Shown here piece after piece: positions 55,801-64,000 of a stretch of DNA of 64,000 bases (positions are counted from its first letter, which is position 1; every line of letters begins with the position of its first letter). This stretch comes from Deefgea tanakiae (GTDB taxonomy: Bacteria; Pseudomonadota; Gammaproteobacteria; Burkholderiales; Chitinibacteraceae), in NCBI RefSeq assembly GCF_019665765.1, contig NZ_CP081150.1, forward strand, positions 1 through 64,000, read 5' to 3'. A model generated the notes under the pieces. The model made no database searches and was not told the DNA's origin. It saw nothing but the letters and a program-made list of their open reading frames with translations. A program made the position numbers and the translations under genes.

Positions 55801-57264
55801 ATGACAGCCCCTGTAGCTAACGCGGCTCCACATTTGAAGCGAAATTTGCGCGCTCGCCATCTATCGATGATTGCGATTGGCGGTTCGATTGGTACTGGTT
55901 TATTTGTTGCCTCGGGCGCGACCGTGGCCCAAGCTGGCGCTGGCGGTGCTTTGCTGGCTTATGCCGTTATCGGTTTGATGGTTTATTTCTTAATGACCAG
56001 TTTGGCCGAGATGGCAGCCTATATGCCGGTTTCTGGCTCGTTTTCGACTTACGGCGCTAAGTTTGTTGAGCCGGGTTTTGGTTTCGCATTAGGCTGGAAT
56101 TATTGGTACAACTGGGCGGTGACCATTGCCGTTGAATTGGCCGCAGCCAGTATGGTGATGAAATTTTGGTTCCCAGAAAGCTCAGGCATGATGTGGAGTG
56201 CCTTGTTTTTGGCGATTATGTTTTCGCTCAATTACCTGTCGGTGAAGGGCTTTGGTGAAGCTGAATTTTGGTTCTCTTTAATTAAAGTCATTACCGTGGT
56301 GATTTTTATCGTCACTGGTGTGTTGATGATTTTCGGCATTTTGGGTGGTAGCCATAGCGTTGGTTTTGAAAACTTTACTGCGGGTGAGGCGCCGTTTGTC
56401 GGCGGATTTCCGGCCATGCTGGGCGTGGCAATGATTGCAGGGTTCTCGTTCCAAGGTACTGAGCTGGTCGGGATTGCTGCGGGCGAGTCTGAAAACCCGC
56501 AAAAAAATATCCCAAAGGCGATTAAGCAGGTGTTTTGGCGGATTTTGTTGTTTTATGTATTGGCAATTTTCGTGATCGGCATGTTGATTCCGTATACCGA
56601 CCCGAATTTGCTCAAAAGCGATTTGGCCAATGTCGGCGTGAGTCCATTTACCTTGGTGTTTCAAAATGCGGGGATCGCCTTTGCTGCTAGCGTGATGAAC
56701 GCGGTGATTTTAACTGCGATTTTATCGGCGGGTAACTCGGGTATGTATGCATCAAGCCGGATGCTGTATTCCTTGGCTACAGAGGGTAAAGCACCAAAAA
56801 TGTTCGCCAAGTTGTCCGCCAACGGCGTGCCGCGCAATGCGCTGTATGCGACGACTGTCGTGGGGATGCTGTGCTTTTTAGCTTCTATCTTTGGTGAAAA
56901 AACGGTTTATTTGTGGCTACTGAGCACATCAGGGATGACCGGTTTTATTGCTTGGTTGGGCATTGCCATCTGCCATTATCGCTTCCGTAAAGCCTATGTG
57001 ATGCAAGGGCGTGATTTGAGCGATTTGCCGTATCGCTCCAAGTTTTATCCTTTCGGGCCGATGTTTGCATTTGCGCTGTGTATGGTGATTATGCTGGGGC
57101 AAAACTACCAAGCCTTTATGGCTGGCACGATTGATTGGGCGAGTGTCGCTGCTACCTATATCGGTATTCCGCTGTTTTTTGTCATTTGGTTGAGCTATCG
57201 CTTCCGCAATAAAACAAAATTTATTCGTTACGAGCAAATGGATTTGGATAGTCAGCGGGATTGA
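55801..57264 (+). CDS. lysP: Lysine-specific permease
   Basis: This 487-residue inner-membrane amino-acid/proton symporter has twelve hydrophobic segments. Sequence blocks ARHLSMIAIGGSIGTGLFVA, GFALGWNYWYNWAVTIAVEL and GFSFQGTELVGIAAGESENP are nearly those of E. coli LysP. AAAGGA lies 7 bp upstream of the ATG. It has no CadC partner nearby. The exact substrate, lysine, is inferred from the close match. Confidence 0.88.
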   Translation: MTAPVANAAPHLKRNLRARHLSMIAIGGSIGTGLFVASGATVAQAGAGGALLAYAVIGLMVYFLMTSLAEMAAYMPVSGSFSTYGAKFVEPGFGFALGWNYWYNWAVTIAVELAAASMVMKFWFPESSGMMWSALFLAIMFSLNYLSVKGFGEAEFWFSLIKVITVVIFIVTGVLMIFGILGGSHSVGFENFTAGEAPFVGGFPAMLGVAMIAGFSFQGTELVGIAAGESENPQKNIPKAIKQVFWRILLFYVLAIFVIGMLIPYTDPNLLKSDLANVGVSPFTLVFQNAGIAFAASVMNAVILTAILSAGNSGMYASSRMLYSLATEGKAPKMFAKLSANGVPRNALYATTVVGMLCFLASIFGEKTVYLWLLSTSGMTGFIAWLGIAICHYRFRKAYVMQGRDLSDLPYRSKFYPFGPMFAFALCMVIMLGQNYQAFMAGTIDWASVAATYIGIPLFFVIWLSYRFRNKTKFIRYEQMDLDSQRD

Positions 57265-57289
57265 TTTTTTAGCCATTAGAATGAGTAGA

Positions 57290-57336
57290 CGTATTGCCCT
57301 TTGGACTTGTAAAAGCGATGGCTATGGTCATATACA
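57290..57336 (+). repeat. 47-bp intergenic element, copy 5
   Basis: It begins GTATTGCCCTTTGGACTTG and has GGCTATGGTCATATACA at its end, 25 bp after the lysP stop. It is more diverged than other copies. Confidence 0.5.
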
Positions 57337-57398
57337 TAGCATGTGCAGACTGAACCCTGTGATTTCCTTGTATTGAACAATACGCAAAGGATTCAATC

Positions 57399-58085
57399 GT
57401 GAAACAGCCAATTCAACTCATTCTAATGCTGGCCTTTGGGCTGGTGGGAGCGCCAGCTATGGCTACTGAAGAACCAAAGTTCGAAGTCATTTCTCAAAAT
57501 AATAACTTCGAATTACGGCGATACCCAGCCATCCTCGTGGCCGAGGTCGAAGTGGCAGGCGATATGGATACGGCTTCTGGCCAAGGCTTTCGCGCCATTG
57601 CTGATTTTATCTTTGGTAACAACGTCGCAGTAAACCTGAGTAGCGAAGAAGGCTCAGAAAAAATAGCGATGACGGTGCCCGTAACTTTGACACCCGTGAA
57701 AGCGAGTGCACAAAAAATAGCGATGACCGCGCCCGTGGTTTTGGCGCCTTCAAACGCATCTGCACCAAGTGATATTCCTGCCCTGCAAGGCGCGCAGCAA
57801 TGGCGCGTTCATTTTGTGATGCCAAGTAGCTATACGCTAGCAACGCTCCCCAAGCCCAATAATCCGGCCGTCGTCATTCGTGAGCTACCTGCTAAAACGT
57901 GGGCTGTTTTAAAGTACTCTGGCTTTAATACTGAAGCGGGGACGCAAAAACGGATTGATGAGTTGCGCGCCTGGATGGCGAGCCAAAATCTAAAGGCCGT
58001 CGGCAGCCCACAATTGGCGCGCTACAATCCGCCGTGGACTTTGCCTGTTTTACGTCGTAATGAAGTGATGTTTGAAGTCGAATAA
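57399..58085 (+). CDS. SOUL-family haem-binding protein
   Basis: This 228-residue protein has a signal peptide (QPIQLILMLAFGLVGAPAMA) and a SOUL/HBP domain (about 27-228: FEVISQNNNFELRRYPAILVAEVEV, FVMPSSYTLATLPKPNN, WAVLKYSGF). The KIAMT-PV motif occurs twice, 18 residues apart, as in several bacterial SOUL proteins. The start is a GTG with AAAGGA 7 bp upstream. It probably binds haem or a tetrapyrrole in the periplasm. Confidence 0.88.
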   Translation: MKQPIQLILMLAFGLVGAPAMATEEPKFEVISQNNNFELRRYPAILVAEVEVAGDMDTASGQGFRAIADFIFGNNVAVNLSSEEGSEKIAMTVPVTLTPVKASAQKIAMTAPVVLAPSNASAPSDIPALQGAQQWRVHFVMPSSYTLATLPKPNNPAVVIRELPAKTWAVLKYSGFNTEAGTQKRIDELRAWMASQNLKAVGSPQLARYNPPWTLPVLRRNEVMFEVE

Positions 58086-58121
58086 AAGTCGTTGGCCACT
58101 GCTTGTCGCTGGAGTGGCCGT

Positions 58122-58832
58122 CTATTTCAAGCCGTAGCGCGATGCTAGCTGCTGCGGCAATCCTGATTTCATGATTTTTTGGGTCGCTCGTTGCAGGCGA
58201 TCAAGCTGTGATTTGGGCAGGTCTTTACGTGCTAATAAGGCGACCTGCATTTGCTCTAAGCGCAAAGGCAGACCGGTTTCGAGTGCGGGTAGTGCATTGC
58301 GACGAATAGCAAATAAAATCGCCTCGCGGCTGCCACACAGCAAGTCGATGCGCTGAGCCGCCAGCATTCGTACCCCTTGGTTGTAATCATTAATATCGTA
58401 AAACTGTATGTTTTGTGAATCGATGACGCGCCGACAGCCACCCCGCAGACGACCCACAATTTGCTCGTTTAATTGCGATTTATTACTTAATGCGCTGCTT
58501 GGGCTGGGCCACAGCACCAAATCCGTCATATGCAGTACGCCCAAATTACGCAGTTGAGAGGTGTGTACCGCTTTGGTGTTGTGAACTGCCAAATCGACCT
58601 TGCTGTGATTCACCATATTCACGCTGCGGGCAAACGGTGTGATGTTCAATTGCAGCTCAATGCCTGCCTCTTGACCAATCGCCGTCATCAAGTCGACATA
58701 CAAACCTAATTTTTGCCCATCGGGTGTGATGAAACTCAGTGGGATGATTTCAGGAAAAGAAACCTGCAGCGGCGCGGCTTGAAGATGGCACGCGCCCAAT
58801 ATCAGCAGTAATCCAGCCCATCGTTTGAGCAT
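58122..58832 (-). CDS. Periplasmic solute-binding protein (SBP_bac_3 type)
   Basis: This 236-residue protein has a signal peptide (MLKRWAGLLLILGACHLQA) and a type-3 extracellular solute-binding domain (SFPEIIPLSFITPDGQKLGLYVDLMTAIGQEAGIELQLN, then DLLCGSREAILFAI and the C-terminal LQRATQKIMKSGLPQQLASRYGLK). No transporter genes are adjacent. A decayed paralogue lies upstream at 59099. The ligand is unknown; polar amino acids are common for this family. Confidence 0.85.
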   Translation of the reverse strand: MLKRWAGLLLILGACHLQAAPLQVSFPEIIPLSFITPDGQKLGLYVDLMTAIGQEAGIELQLNITPFARSVNMVNHSKVDLAVHNTKAVHTSQLRNLGVLHMTDLVLWPSPSSALSNKSQLNEQIVGRLRGGCRRVIDSQNIQFYDINDYNQGVRMLAAQRIDLLCGSREAILFAIRRNALPALETGLPLRLEQMQVALLARKDLPKSQLDRLQRATQKIMKSGLPQQLASRYGLK

Positions 58833-59030
58833 CTTGGTGTTCCTTTGTCGGCGTGCACTTAATCTAGTTTAGTCTGCCTTGGATGGCTAGTAGGGATGCC
58901 GAGCGGATGTGGTGTAAAACTCGATTTGCTGGGGAGGGCGGATTGTGGTGGAAGATGAGCGGTAGCGCAAGCAGTGATAGATTTGTTTCATGAGTCGATT
59001 GTTCTGTTTAGTGTCTGAATAGTTGTTCGA

Positions 59031-59077
59031 TGTATTGCCTTCTAGATCTTTTATAGATTGACCTGCAGTAAAATACA
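59031..59077 (+). repeat. 47-bp palindromic intergenic element, copy 6
   Basis: It begins TGTATTGCCTTCTAGATC and ends GTAAAATACA. The first 15 bases equal those of copy 3. It lies between the solute-binding gene and the remnant at 59099. Confidence 0.7.
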
Positions 59078-59098
59078 TCAATATTTTTTAAGTTTAAA

Positions 59099-59269
59099 TT
59101 ACTTTAAACCGTATTGATTTAATCGCGGTGGCAGTAAGCCCGATTGCATGACTTGCTGGGTAGCTTGTCTAAGTCCTTGTGCGACATCGTTCTGCCAATT
59201 TTCGCATGCTAGAAATACTGGTTCAGTAAACCCATTCTCGTTTATTTGGGGTGCTAATGTGGCCCATCG
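59099..59269 (-). pseudogene. C-terminal remnant of a solute-binding protein gene
   Basis: The minus-strand frame ending at 59101-59099 codes a tail with LRQATQQVMQSGLLPPRLNQYGLK. It matches the tail LQRATQKIMKSGLPQQLASRYGLK of the intact protein at 58122. Upstream the frame meets a stop (59272-59270) and overlaps the end of the next gene, so the N-terminal part is lost. It is most likely the debris of a tandem paralogue. Confidence 0.8.
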
Positions 59270-60396
59270 CTAGGGTAGTGATATAAATGCCGATTATTTG
59301 GCGTTTCGCCCATTTGCAAGCCACTGGGTAAAAATGGGATTTTGCGGCGGAAGCGATCGCGATCTGATTTGGCGTCTTTTTTTGCCAATTTGCTGGCAGC
59401 AGTAAAAGGCATCGGGGTTTTGCTGGTTTCGATTTCGAGCAACTGTGTTTCTGGCTTAATTTGAATACTGTAGCGGCCCAAGTTATAGAGCAAATACATC
59501 GCGTAGAGATTGTCGATGTCTTGGTATTGGCCTTGTGAGTTTAAAAAATCGCGCGAGAGCACCGAGGGAAAGCGGTCGGGTAAATCTTTAAAGGCGATTT
59601 TTTCCTCCTCGTGCGGATCAATATAGCTAGAAAATTCATATTTTTTATAGAGTACGGTATCGATTCGGTAGCCGCGTTGATCCCATGCTTTGATCAGTTT
59701 CATCGCCATTTCGGTTGGTAAATTGCTATTGAGCGCGCTGGCGACAGTTGACCATTTGAAAAGCGACGGTTTTTCAATTTTGACGTCTTTGTATTTGGCT
59801 CCATATTTAAACGCTGAGGCTATGGTTTTGGCGCAATTGAGATCTAAATAACCATATTTAATCTCATCGCGATGGTATTCGGTCTTTTTCACTTTGGCAT
59901 GAAAATCCACATTCATCTGCGCAAGATAAGCCTGAGTCGCGTGGATTTCGTCGCTAGGAACGCCATACACACGAATGCCAATCACTGAGCGTTTGTAAAT
60001 TTCTCCAAAATCCAAGCCAAACGACGCTAAATCGGACAACGATGATTTTGATTTGAATAGATATTCTTGTTTAGGGATTTTTAAAATCAAATCCTGCGTA
60101 TAAAAATCGTCTTGGTGTTTGGCGTCGCGGTCGGCGTAAAAATTGGCGGAATACACCGATTCTTGCTGCGTCGCGTGATCGGGTATATTGAGCGCCAAAT
60201 GACCTGCAGAGCCGCCTTTGGACGTGCCAAAGCTGATCAGCAATTCAAGGTCATAGCCATCTTGTCGCAATTGCTGCCCAAATACGGCCAGATTGCTTGG
60301 CTCGCTGCCGTCTTTATCGCCCAAAGCGGCCTGCGCCGTGCCTAGCAATAAGATATAAAGTAAAAAGAAACGCAGGAAATAATAGACTTTGGGCAT
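59254..60396 (-). CDS. Exported protein, possibly permuted NlpC/P60 (DUF4105-like)
   Basis: This 380-residue protein has a signal peptide (hydrophobic residues 5-20, AQA at 21-23). I do not recognise it with certainty. Two conserved-looking motifs, SAGHLALNI (His66) and LDLNCAKTIASAF (Cys188), fit the His-then-Cys order of circularly permuted NlpC/P60-like enzymes such as DUF4105. A role in peptidoglycan or lipid hydrolysis would follow from that, but is inference. The C-terminal part is basic (KKDAKSDRDRFRRKIP). Its last codons overlap the solute-binding-protein remnant. Confidence 0.6.
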   Translation of the reverse strand: MPKVYYFLRFFLLYILLLGTAQAALGDKDGSEPSNLAVFGQQLRQDGYDLELLISFGTSKGGSAGHLALNIPDHATQQESVYSANFYADRDAKHQDDFYTQDLILKIPKQEYLFKSKSSLSDLASFGLDFGEIYKRSVIGIRVYGVPSDEIHATQAYLAQMNVDFHAKVKKTEYHRDEIKYGYLDLNCAKTIASAFKYGAKYKDVKIEKPSLFKWSTVASALNSNLPTEMAMKLIKAWDQRGYRIDTVLYKKYEFSSYIDPHEEEKIAFKDLPDRFPSVLSRDFLNSQGQYQDIDNLYAMYLLYNLGRYSIQIKPETQLLEIETSKTPMPFTAASKLAKKDAKSDRDRFRRKIPFLPSGLQMGETPNNRHLYHYPSDGPH

Positions 60397-60610
60397 TGGA
60401 TTTTGCGTCTGAGTGGAGGTTGAGTCATCGTGCGAGCATTGAAGCTGAGTTTAGGTTTTTGAGGTATTGCGAGCAAGGCAAAGTTCATGAATGTGCTGCG
60501 TGATCTACCTATACTGCACCAGCGATATGGTTTTGGGCATTGCAGGTCGTGTACCTTTGGGGGGAATATTGAGTCGCTCAATTCACATCATGCGGGAGGT
60601 AAAGTTCTGA

Positions 60611-60988
60611 ATGGCGCAATGGTATAAGACAATGTGGATTTTCGCCGGTATGGTGGCACTGGCCTTGGGCGTGATCGGGGTGATCGTCCCAGGTTTGCCG
60701 ACCACGCCGTTTGTGTTGTTGGCGGCAACGTGTTTTGCCAAGGGCTCACCTGCTTTGCACCAATGGCTATTGGCGCATCGCTATTGCGGACCGATGATTC
60801 GCGATTGGGAGCAAAATCGCTCTTTGCCACTGCGGATTAAAGTGCTGGCAATTAGTTTGATGTTGCTGATGACCAGTCTGTCGATCTGGCATTTTGCCGG
60901 GCAACCCGTATTCCAACTGAGCTTAGCCGCACTCGCGCTGATTGGTGCAGTGGTGGTACTCAGAATCCCAACTCGCAGTGCGACTTAG
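60611..60988 (+). CDS. ybaN: YbaN-family (DUF454) membrane protein
   Basis: This 125-residue protein has a hydrophobic N-terminal part (MWIFAGMVALALGVIGVIVPGLPTTPFVLLAATCFAKGSP), the hallmark of YbaN/DUF454, and two more hydrophobic segments near the C-terminus. HRYCGPMIRDWEQNRSLP is also family-typical. GGGAGG lies about 10 bp before the ATG. Function unknown; it stands alone. Confidence 0.9.
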   Translation: MAQWYKTMWIFAGMVALALGVIGVIVPGLPTTPFVLLAATCFAKGSPALHQWLLAHRYCGPMIRDWEQNRSLPLRIKVLAISLMLLMTSLSIWHFAGQPVFQLSLAALALIGAVVVLRIPTRSAT

Positions 60989-61041
60989 AATTCTTCTACG
61001 AATGGTCGCGCGGCATGAGTGCGACTTTGCTTCGTAAGACC

Positions 61042-61863
61042 TCAACTCGTTGAGGCGACCGCCTCGTCAATATTCCGCGCAGCACCTTGCTGCGGCAACT
61101 TCGCAATCCCCTGCAGACTCTCATGTTTTGCCCGAATCATCGCTTCCACTTCTTTATTCAAGGTGCGTCTATCGTGCCCTTCAGGCGTCAATTGCTCTAA
61201 AAAGTGAATTTCGATGTTGAGCTGGCGCGAAGTGGCGATGAGCCAGAGTGAATCAGTGATGCTCATATCGTCGATATAGGCGGCATCGGTTGAATATTCG
61301 CCTTGTCCATTGGTGTAACGCAGATAAATTGGCTGAATTGTTGCGTTGGTTTCAAACGCGCTTTGGATTAGCGAAGCTTTGAATGGGCGGATTTCTTGGC
61401 CGTTGCTGGTGGTGCCTTCGGGGAAAAAGGCGATGCATTCTTGATTATTGAGTGCGGTGCTGATGCTGGTGTTGACGCGCTGCGCGTCGCGTACCTTTTC
61501 GCGGTCGATAAAGACGGTGCCGGCACCTTTGCACAGCATGCCAATCACCGGCCAGTGTTGCACATCGGCGCGGGCGACAAAGCGGGCTACGGTGATGCTG
61601 TTGATGGCAAAAATATCAAACCATGAGATGTGATTGGCAATCAGAATGCAATTGGCCGGATGTAGTGGCGTCGCAGCGCCAAATACGTGGACGCGCAGGC
61701 CGAGCTTGCGGGCTAGTTGTTGTGACCAAGTTTGTGTTTTTTGTAGCTTGGCTTGCTCGCTCATGTGGGGGAAGCGAAACCGTACCACCCACATGCCGTG
61801 GATCACGTGTAATACAAATTGGATGAGGCGGCTGATTCGAGTCAGATATGAAACTTTGTGCAC
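61042..61863 (-). CDS. plsC: 1-acyl-sn-glycerol-3-phosphate acyltransferase
   Basis: This 273-residue membrane-associated enzyme adds the second acyl chain to lysophosphatidate or a related lysolipid. It has the HX4D motif NHISWFD, then GAGTVFIDRE and FPEGTTSNG, and a hydrophobic N-terminal segment. It may be PlsC itself or a paralogue such as an ornithine-lipid OlsA-type acyltransferase, since the motif cannot tell these apart. Confidence 0.83.
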   Translation of the reverse strand: MHKVSYLTRISRLIQFVLHVIHGMWVVRFRFPHMSEQAKLQKTQTWSQQLARKLGLRVHVFGAATPLHPANCILIANHISWFDIFAINSITVARFVARADVQHWPVIGMLCKGAGTVFIDREKVRDAQRVNTSISTALNNQECIAFFPEGTTSNGQEIRPFKASLIQSAFETNATIQPIYLRYTNGQGEYSTDAAYIDDMSITDSLWLIATSRQLNIEIHFLEQLTPEGHDRRTLNKEVEAMIRAKHESLQGIAKLPQQGAARNIDEAVASTS

Positions 61864-61995
61864 AGCGGGTCCTTGCTCAAGCGAAGTTGTCGATCAGGGT
61901 GGTAAGGGCATGGTACGCAATGCCCCGCGCAAACCCAAGTTTGCGCAGCAAAATACACACTTTAGATGACAGTTCGTCGAGCTAGGTGGCGCGGC

Positions 61996-63186
61996 TTACA
62001 ATTCGCCCGAACGATCTCGTCCGCGCAAGCCGGGTGCGGTGTCGCCAGTGAGCCCTTTGGAAAACGCAATCACTTTGAAAATTTCGCCCATTTCAGCACT
62101 GGTGGTGAGCTTTTGAATCGCTGCGGCGGTTTTCATGTAATCAATGCTTTCAGTTGGCAGTTGTTCGGCTAAATTCAAAATACCTGCATCGAGCAAGAAA
62201 CTGGCTTGGGATGTATAGCCGTCTAGGCAAAGATCATTAATGTCTGCAGCGGTATACATCGCTGAAAAATCCACATGGCAAGTGATGTCGGTGAGGCCGG
62301 GATAAAAGAAGGGGTCGTGGATGGTATGGTGGCGATAGTGGCCGATCAGCGTACCCATGCTGCGCTCGGGGTGGTAATACTCTTGCTGTGGGAAGCCATA
62401 GTCGAATAATAAAATCATGCCGCGATGCAGGCTTTGCGCCAGCGCGGCGATAAAACCTTGTGCTTCTAGATGGATCTCGCTGGTGTAGAGCGGGATGCGC
62501 GGTAGCGGTGCGCAGGCGGCGGCGAGCGCCAGATCGCTGATGGGGCGGTTGCTCATCGCAAAACCATTTTGGCTAACGGTCACTCCGCGTTGTTGCCATT
62601 CTCCATTCGAACCATTTCCAGAAGAGTACTGCACCAGTTCGCACGGCATTGCGTCGAGCACTTCGTTGCCGAGCATCACGCCGATAAAATCAGTCGGTAA
62701 TTGGTCTAGCCATTGTACTTTGGCGACTAAATGCGGCACTAAAGTGTGCAAAGTCTGGCGTTGCCGCTCGCGCAACTGGCCGGATAGCTCCAAAATGGCA
62801 TAGTGTTCTGGCAGCGCGTTGCGCCGCTCTAGTTCAGCTAAAATCTGTGCCGCGAGTTGCCCTGTGCCCGCGCCAATTTCGAGTACCGCACCGCCCGTTT
62901 CTGCGAGTACATGTGTCACGGTCGCGGCCACGCTGCCGCCAAACAGTGGCGAGATTTCTGGTGCGGTGACAAAATCGCCCGCACCGCCAAATTTGGTTGC
63001 GCCGCCGCTGTAATAGCCCAGCCCCGGCGTGTACATCGCTTGGCGCATATAGTCGGCAAACGAAATCCAGCCGCCCGCTGCATCAATGTGCTCGGCGATG
63101 TGCTGGCAGAGCGTTTGGCTGGCGATCAGGGCCTCGGCAGAAGGGGCGGGCAGTTGGACTTGTTGTGGCGTCATTTGGGCGGGCAT
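61996..63186 (-). CDS. MidA/NDUFAF7-family SAM-dependent methyltransferase
   Basis: This protein of about 396 residues belongs to the DUF185 methyltransferases. It has GLGYYSGGATKFGGAGDFVTAPEISPLFG and the SAM site VLEIGAGTGQLAAQIL, then GVMLGNEVLDAMPCELV and LLFDYGFPQQEYYHPERSMGTLIGHYRH. The mitochondrial relative NDUFAF7 methylates an arginine of a complex I subunit; the bacterial target is not known. The ATG at 63186 is chosen over a TTG at 63189; an inner ATG at 63174 is also possible. It is divergent from the FAD oxidoreductase. Confidence 0.92.
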   Translation of the reverse strand: MPAQMTPQQVQLPAPSAEALIASQTLCQHIAEHIDAAGGWISFADYMRQAMYTPGLGYYSGGATKFGGAGDFVTAPEISPLFGGSVAATVTHVLAETGGAVLEIGAGTGQLAAQILAELERRNALPEHYAILELSGQLRERQRQTLHTLVPHLVAKVQWLDQLPTDFIGVMLGNEVLDAMPCELVQYSSGNGSNGEWQQRGVTVSQNGFAMSNRPISDLALAAACAPLPRIPLYTSEIHLEAQGFIAALAQSLHRGMILLFDYGFPQQEYYHPERSMGTLIGHYRHHTIHDPFFYPGLTDITCHVDFSAMYTAADINDLCLDGYTSQASFLLDAGILNLAEQLPTESIDYMKTAAAIQKLTTSAEMGEIFKVIAFSKGLTGDTAPGLRGRDRSGEL

Positions 63187-63280
63187 CAAAAAAAGGATGG
63201 CGCAATTTTAGCACTGTTGGCCGCATTGCCGGCGTAGTTGCGATTCGGCGGATTGGATGAATAAGGTGATGGGGGGCGAA

Positions 63281-64000
63281 ATGGTTGAGCGTAAGGTCGA
63301 TGTACTGATTGTCGGTGGCGGTGTCGGCGGGCTGACGTTGGCGCAATGGCTGACGGGCTTGGGTCGCAGTTGGCTGATTGTGGAACAAGCCGCCGTTTTG
63401 GGCGGGCCGCTGGCCAATAGTGACTACATCTTGAAATGGATTCCGGGGCAGGCCGAAATATCGGGGCGGGATTATCTGGCTGCGATGGTGGCGCAGATCG
63501 ATGCGGCGCATTGTGCGCGGGCGACGCAATTGAGCGCAGTGGCTGTTGATGCAGATGTCGGTCAGGGTGAATTTGTCTGCACTTTAAGTCATGGCGATGT
63601 GATTCACGCCAAAAAAATGGTGTTTGCTTGCGGTGCTACGCCGTTTTCTCCTTTTCCAGAATCGGCGCGAGTGATTGTTGGCCCAGGCTTGCAAAAAATT
63701 GCTCATATCGCCGCTGGGCAACGCGTGGCGGTGCTAGGCGGAGGCGACAATGCTGCCGATCATGCGCTGATTTTAGCCGAAATGGGTGTGGCCGTGACGA
63801 TGTTGGTGCGCGGGCAGTTGCGAACATCAGCGGCGCTGCTGCAGCAAATTCGGCAACAGCCGATGATTTTGATTTGCACCGACTGCCAAGAGTTAGTGCT
63901 GTCGACCAACGCCACTGGCGTACAGGTGCAAGGCGAGCACTACGATTACGCTGTCGTTTATTTTGGCTATCAAGCATCACCGCAATTGCAGGCTTTTCCA
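63281..64000 (+). CDS. Thioredoxin-reductase-like FAD/NAD(P) oxidoreductase (partial)
   Basis: This is the first 240 codons of a flavoprotein whose end lies beyond the window. The FAD motif VDVLIVGGGVGGLTLAQWLTGLG is at residues 6-28. NYD-type blocks SDYILKWIPGQAEISGRDY and VFACGATPFSPFP follow, and the NAD(P) motif RVAVLGGGDNAADHALILAEMG is at about 148-169. The order resembles thioredoxin-reductase-like and ferredoxin-NADP reductase enzymes, but the CxxC redox site is not in the visible part. The ATG at 63281 has GGGGGG upstream; in-frame ATGs at 63257 and 63269 are possible. Confidence 0.85.
   Translation, partial: MVERKVDVLIVGGGVGGLTLAQWLTGLGRSWLIVEQAAVLGGPLANSDYILKWIPGQAEISGRDYLAAMVAQIDAAHCARATQLSAVAVDADVGQGEFVCTLSHGDVIHAKKMVFACGATPFSPFPESARVIVGPGLQKIAHIAAGQRVAVLGGGDNAADHALILAEMGVAVTMLVRGQLRTSAALLQQIRQQPMILICTDCQELVLSTNATGVQVQGEHYDYAVVYFGYQASPQLQAFP

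Noticed and set aside
57658-57760. Internal duplication of the KIAMT-PV segment in the SOUL protein as a novelty
   Set aside because: Two such motifs about 18 residues apart are common in bacterial SOUL proteins.

Overview
The window starts at the first codon of dnaA and runs through dnaN and gyrB, so it is a chromosomal replication-origin region. No DnaA-box cluster lies between dnaA and dnaN, so oriC is probably just upstream, outside the window. Base composition is near balanced. The mix of genes (YcaO, RstAB, Puu pathway, CysDN, PbpC, chitin-deacetylase-like protein) suggests a free-living Gram-negative betaproteobacterium. A member of the Neisseriales close to Chitinibacter, Deefgea or Chromobacterium is my best guess; this is inference from gene style, not a search.

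Layout. 1-5.3 kb: dnaA-dnaN-gyrB. 5.4-6.3 kb: an A+T-rich DUF2971 gene broken by an 8-bp expansion of a GATT repeat. 6.5-12.3 kb: an OsmC-YcaO fusion, a chemoreceptor, an ACT-domain regulator and a periplasmic binding protein. 12.3-19.5 kb: a giant alpha-2-macroglobulin with an intact CLEQ thioester, and a CAP-domain protein. 19.6-22.9 kb: a cysteine hydrolase, two AraC-type regulators and a YbhB protein. 23-30 kb: putrescine catabolism (puuB, puuA, puuD, ald and divergent puuC). 30-35.2 kb: two sugar ABC permeases with a polysaccharide deacetylase, then pbpC. 35.2-40.2 kb: a HugZ-like protein, then rstA-rstB, an Asr-like protein built of 105-bp tandem repeats, and a YdgD-type protease, which together look like an acid-stress module. 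40.6-43.2 kb: proA, a chorismate mutase, nadD and rsfS. 43.4-46.2 kb: cysD-yciI-cysN. 46.3-48.5 kb: an A+T-rich two-gene cassette of a SIR2-like protein and a DUF262 protein, overlapping by ATGA, which looks like a mobile defence unit. 48.8-50.7 kb: sulfurtransferase, FKBP, LysE exporter. 51-54 kb: a J-domain protein with three proteins I do not recognise. 54.1 kb: an elongator tRNA-Met with a clear promoter and terminator. 54.3-64 kb: Na+/H+ antiporter, LysP, SOUL protein, a solute-binding protein plus a decayed copy of one, a possible permuted NlpC/P60 enzyme, YbaN, PlsC, MidA, and a truncated FAD oxidoreductase at the right edge.

The intergenic spaces hold at least four families of short palindromic repeats: a 46-47 bp element (six copies), a modular element with a covarying hairpin (four copies), an AAAAGTTTT-bounded element (three copies) and a GATACCCATC hairpin that brackets the CAP gene (two copies). 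These create many false ORFs.

The strongest candidates for new biology are the SIR2-DUF262 cassette, the rstAB-asr-ydgD module with a near-consensus RstA box, the GATT-broken DUF2971 gene and the four-gene J-domain operon. All functional statements rest on motifs and family memory; no search was run.
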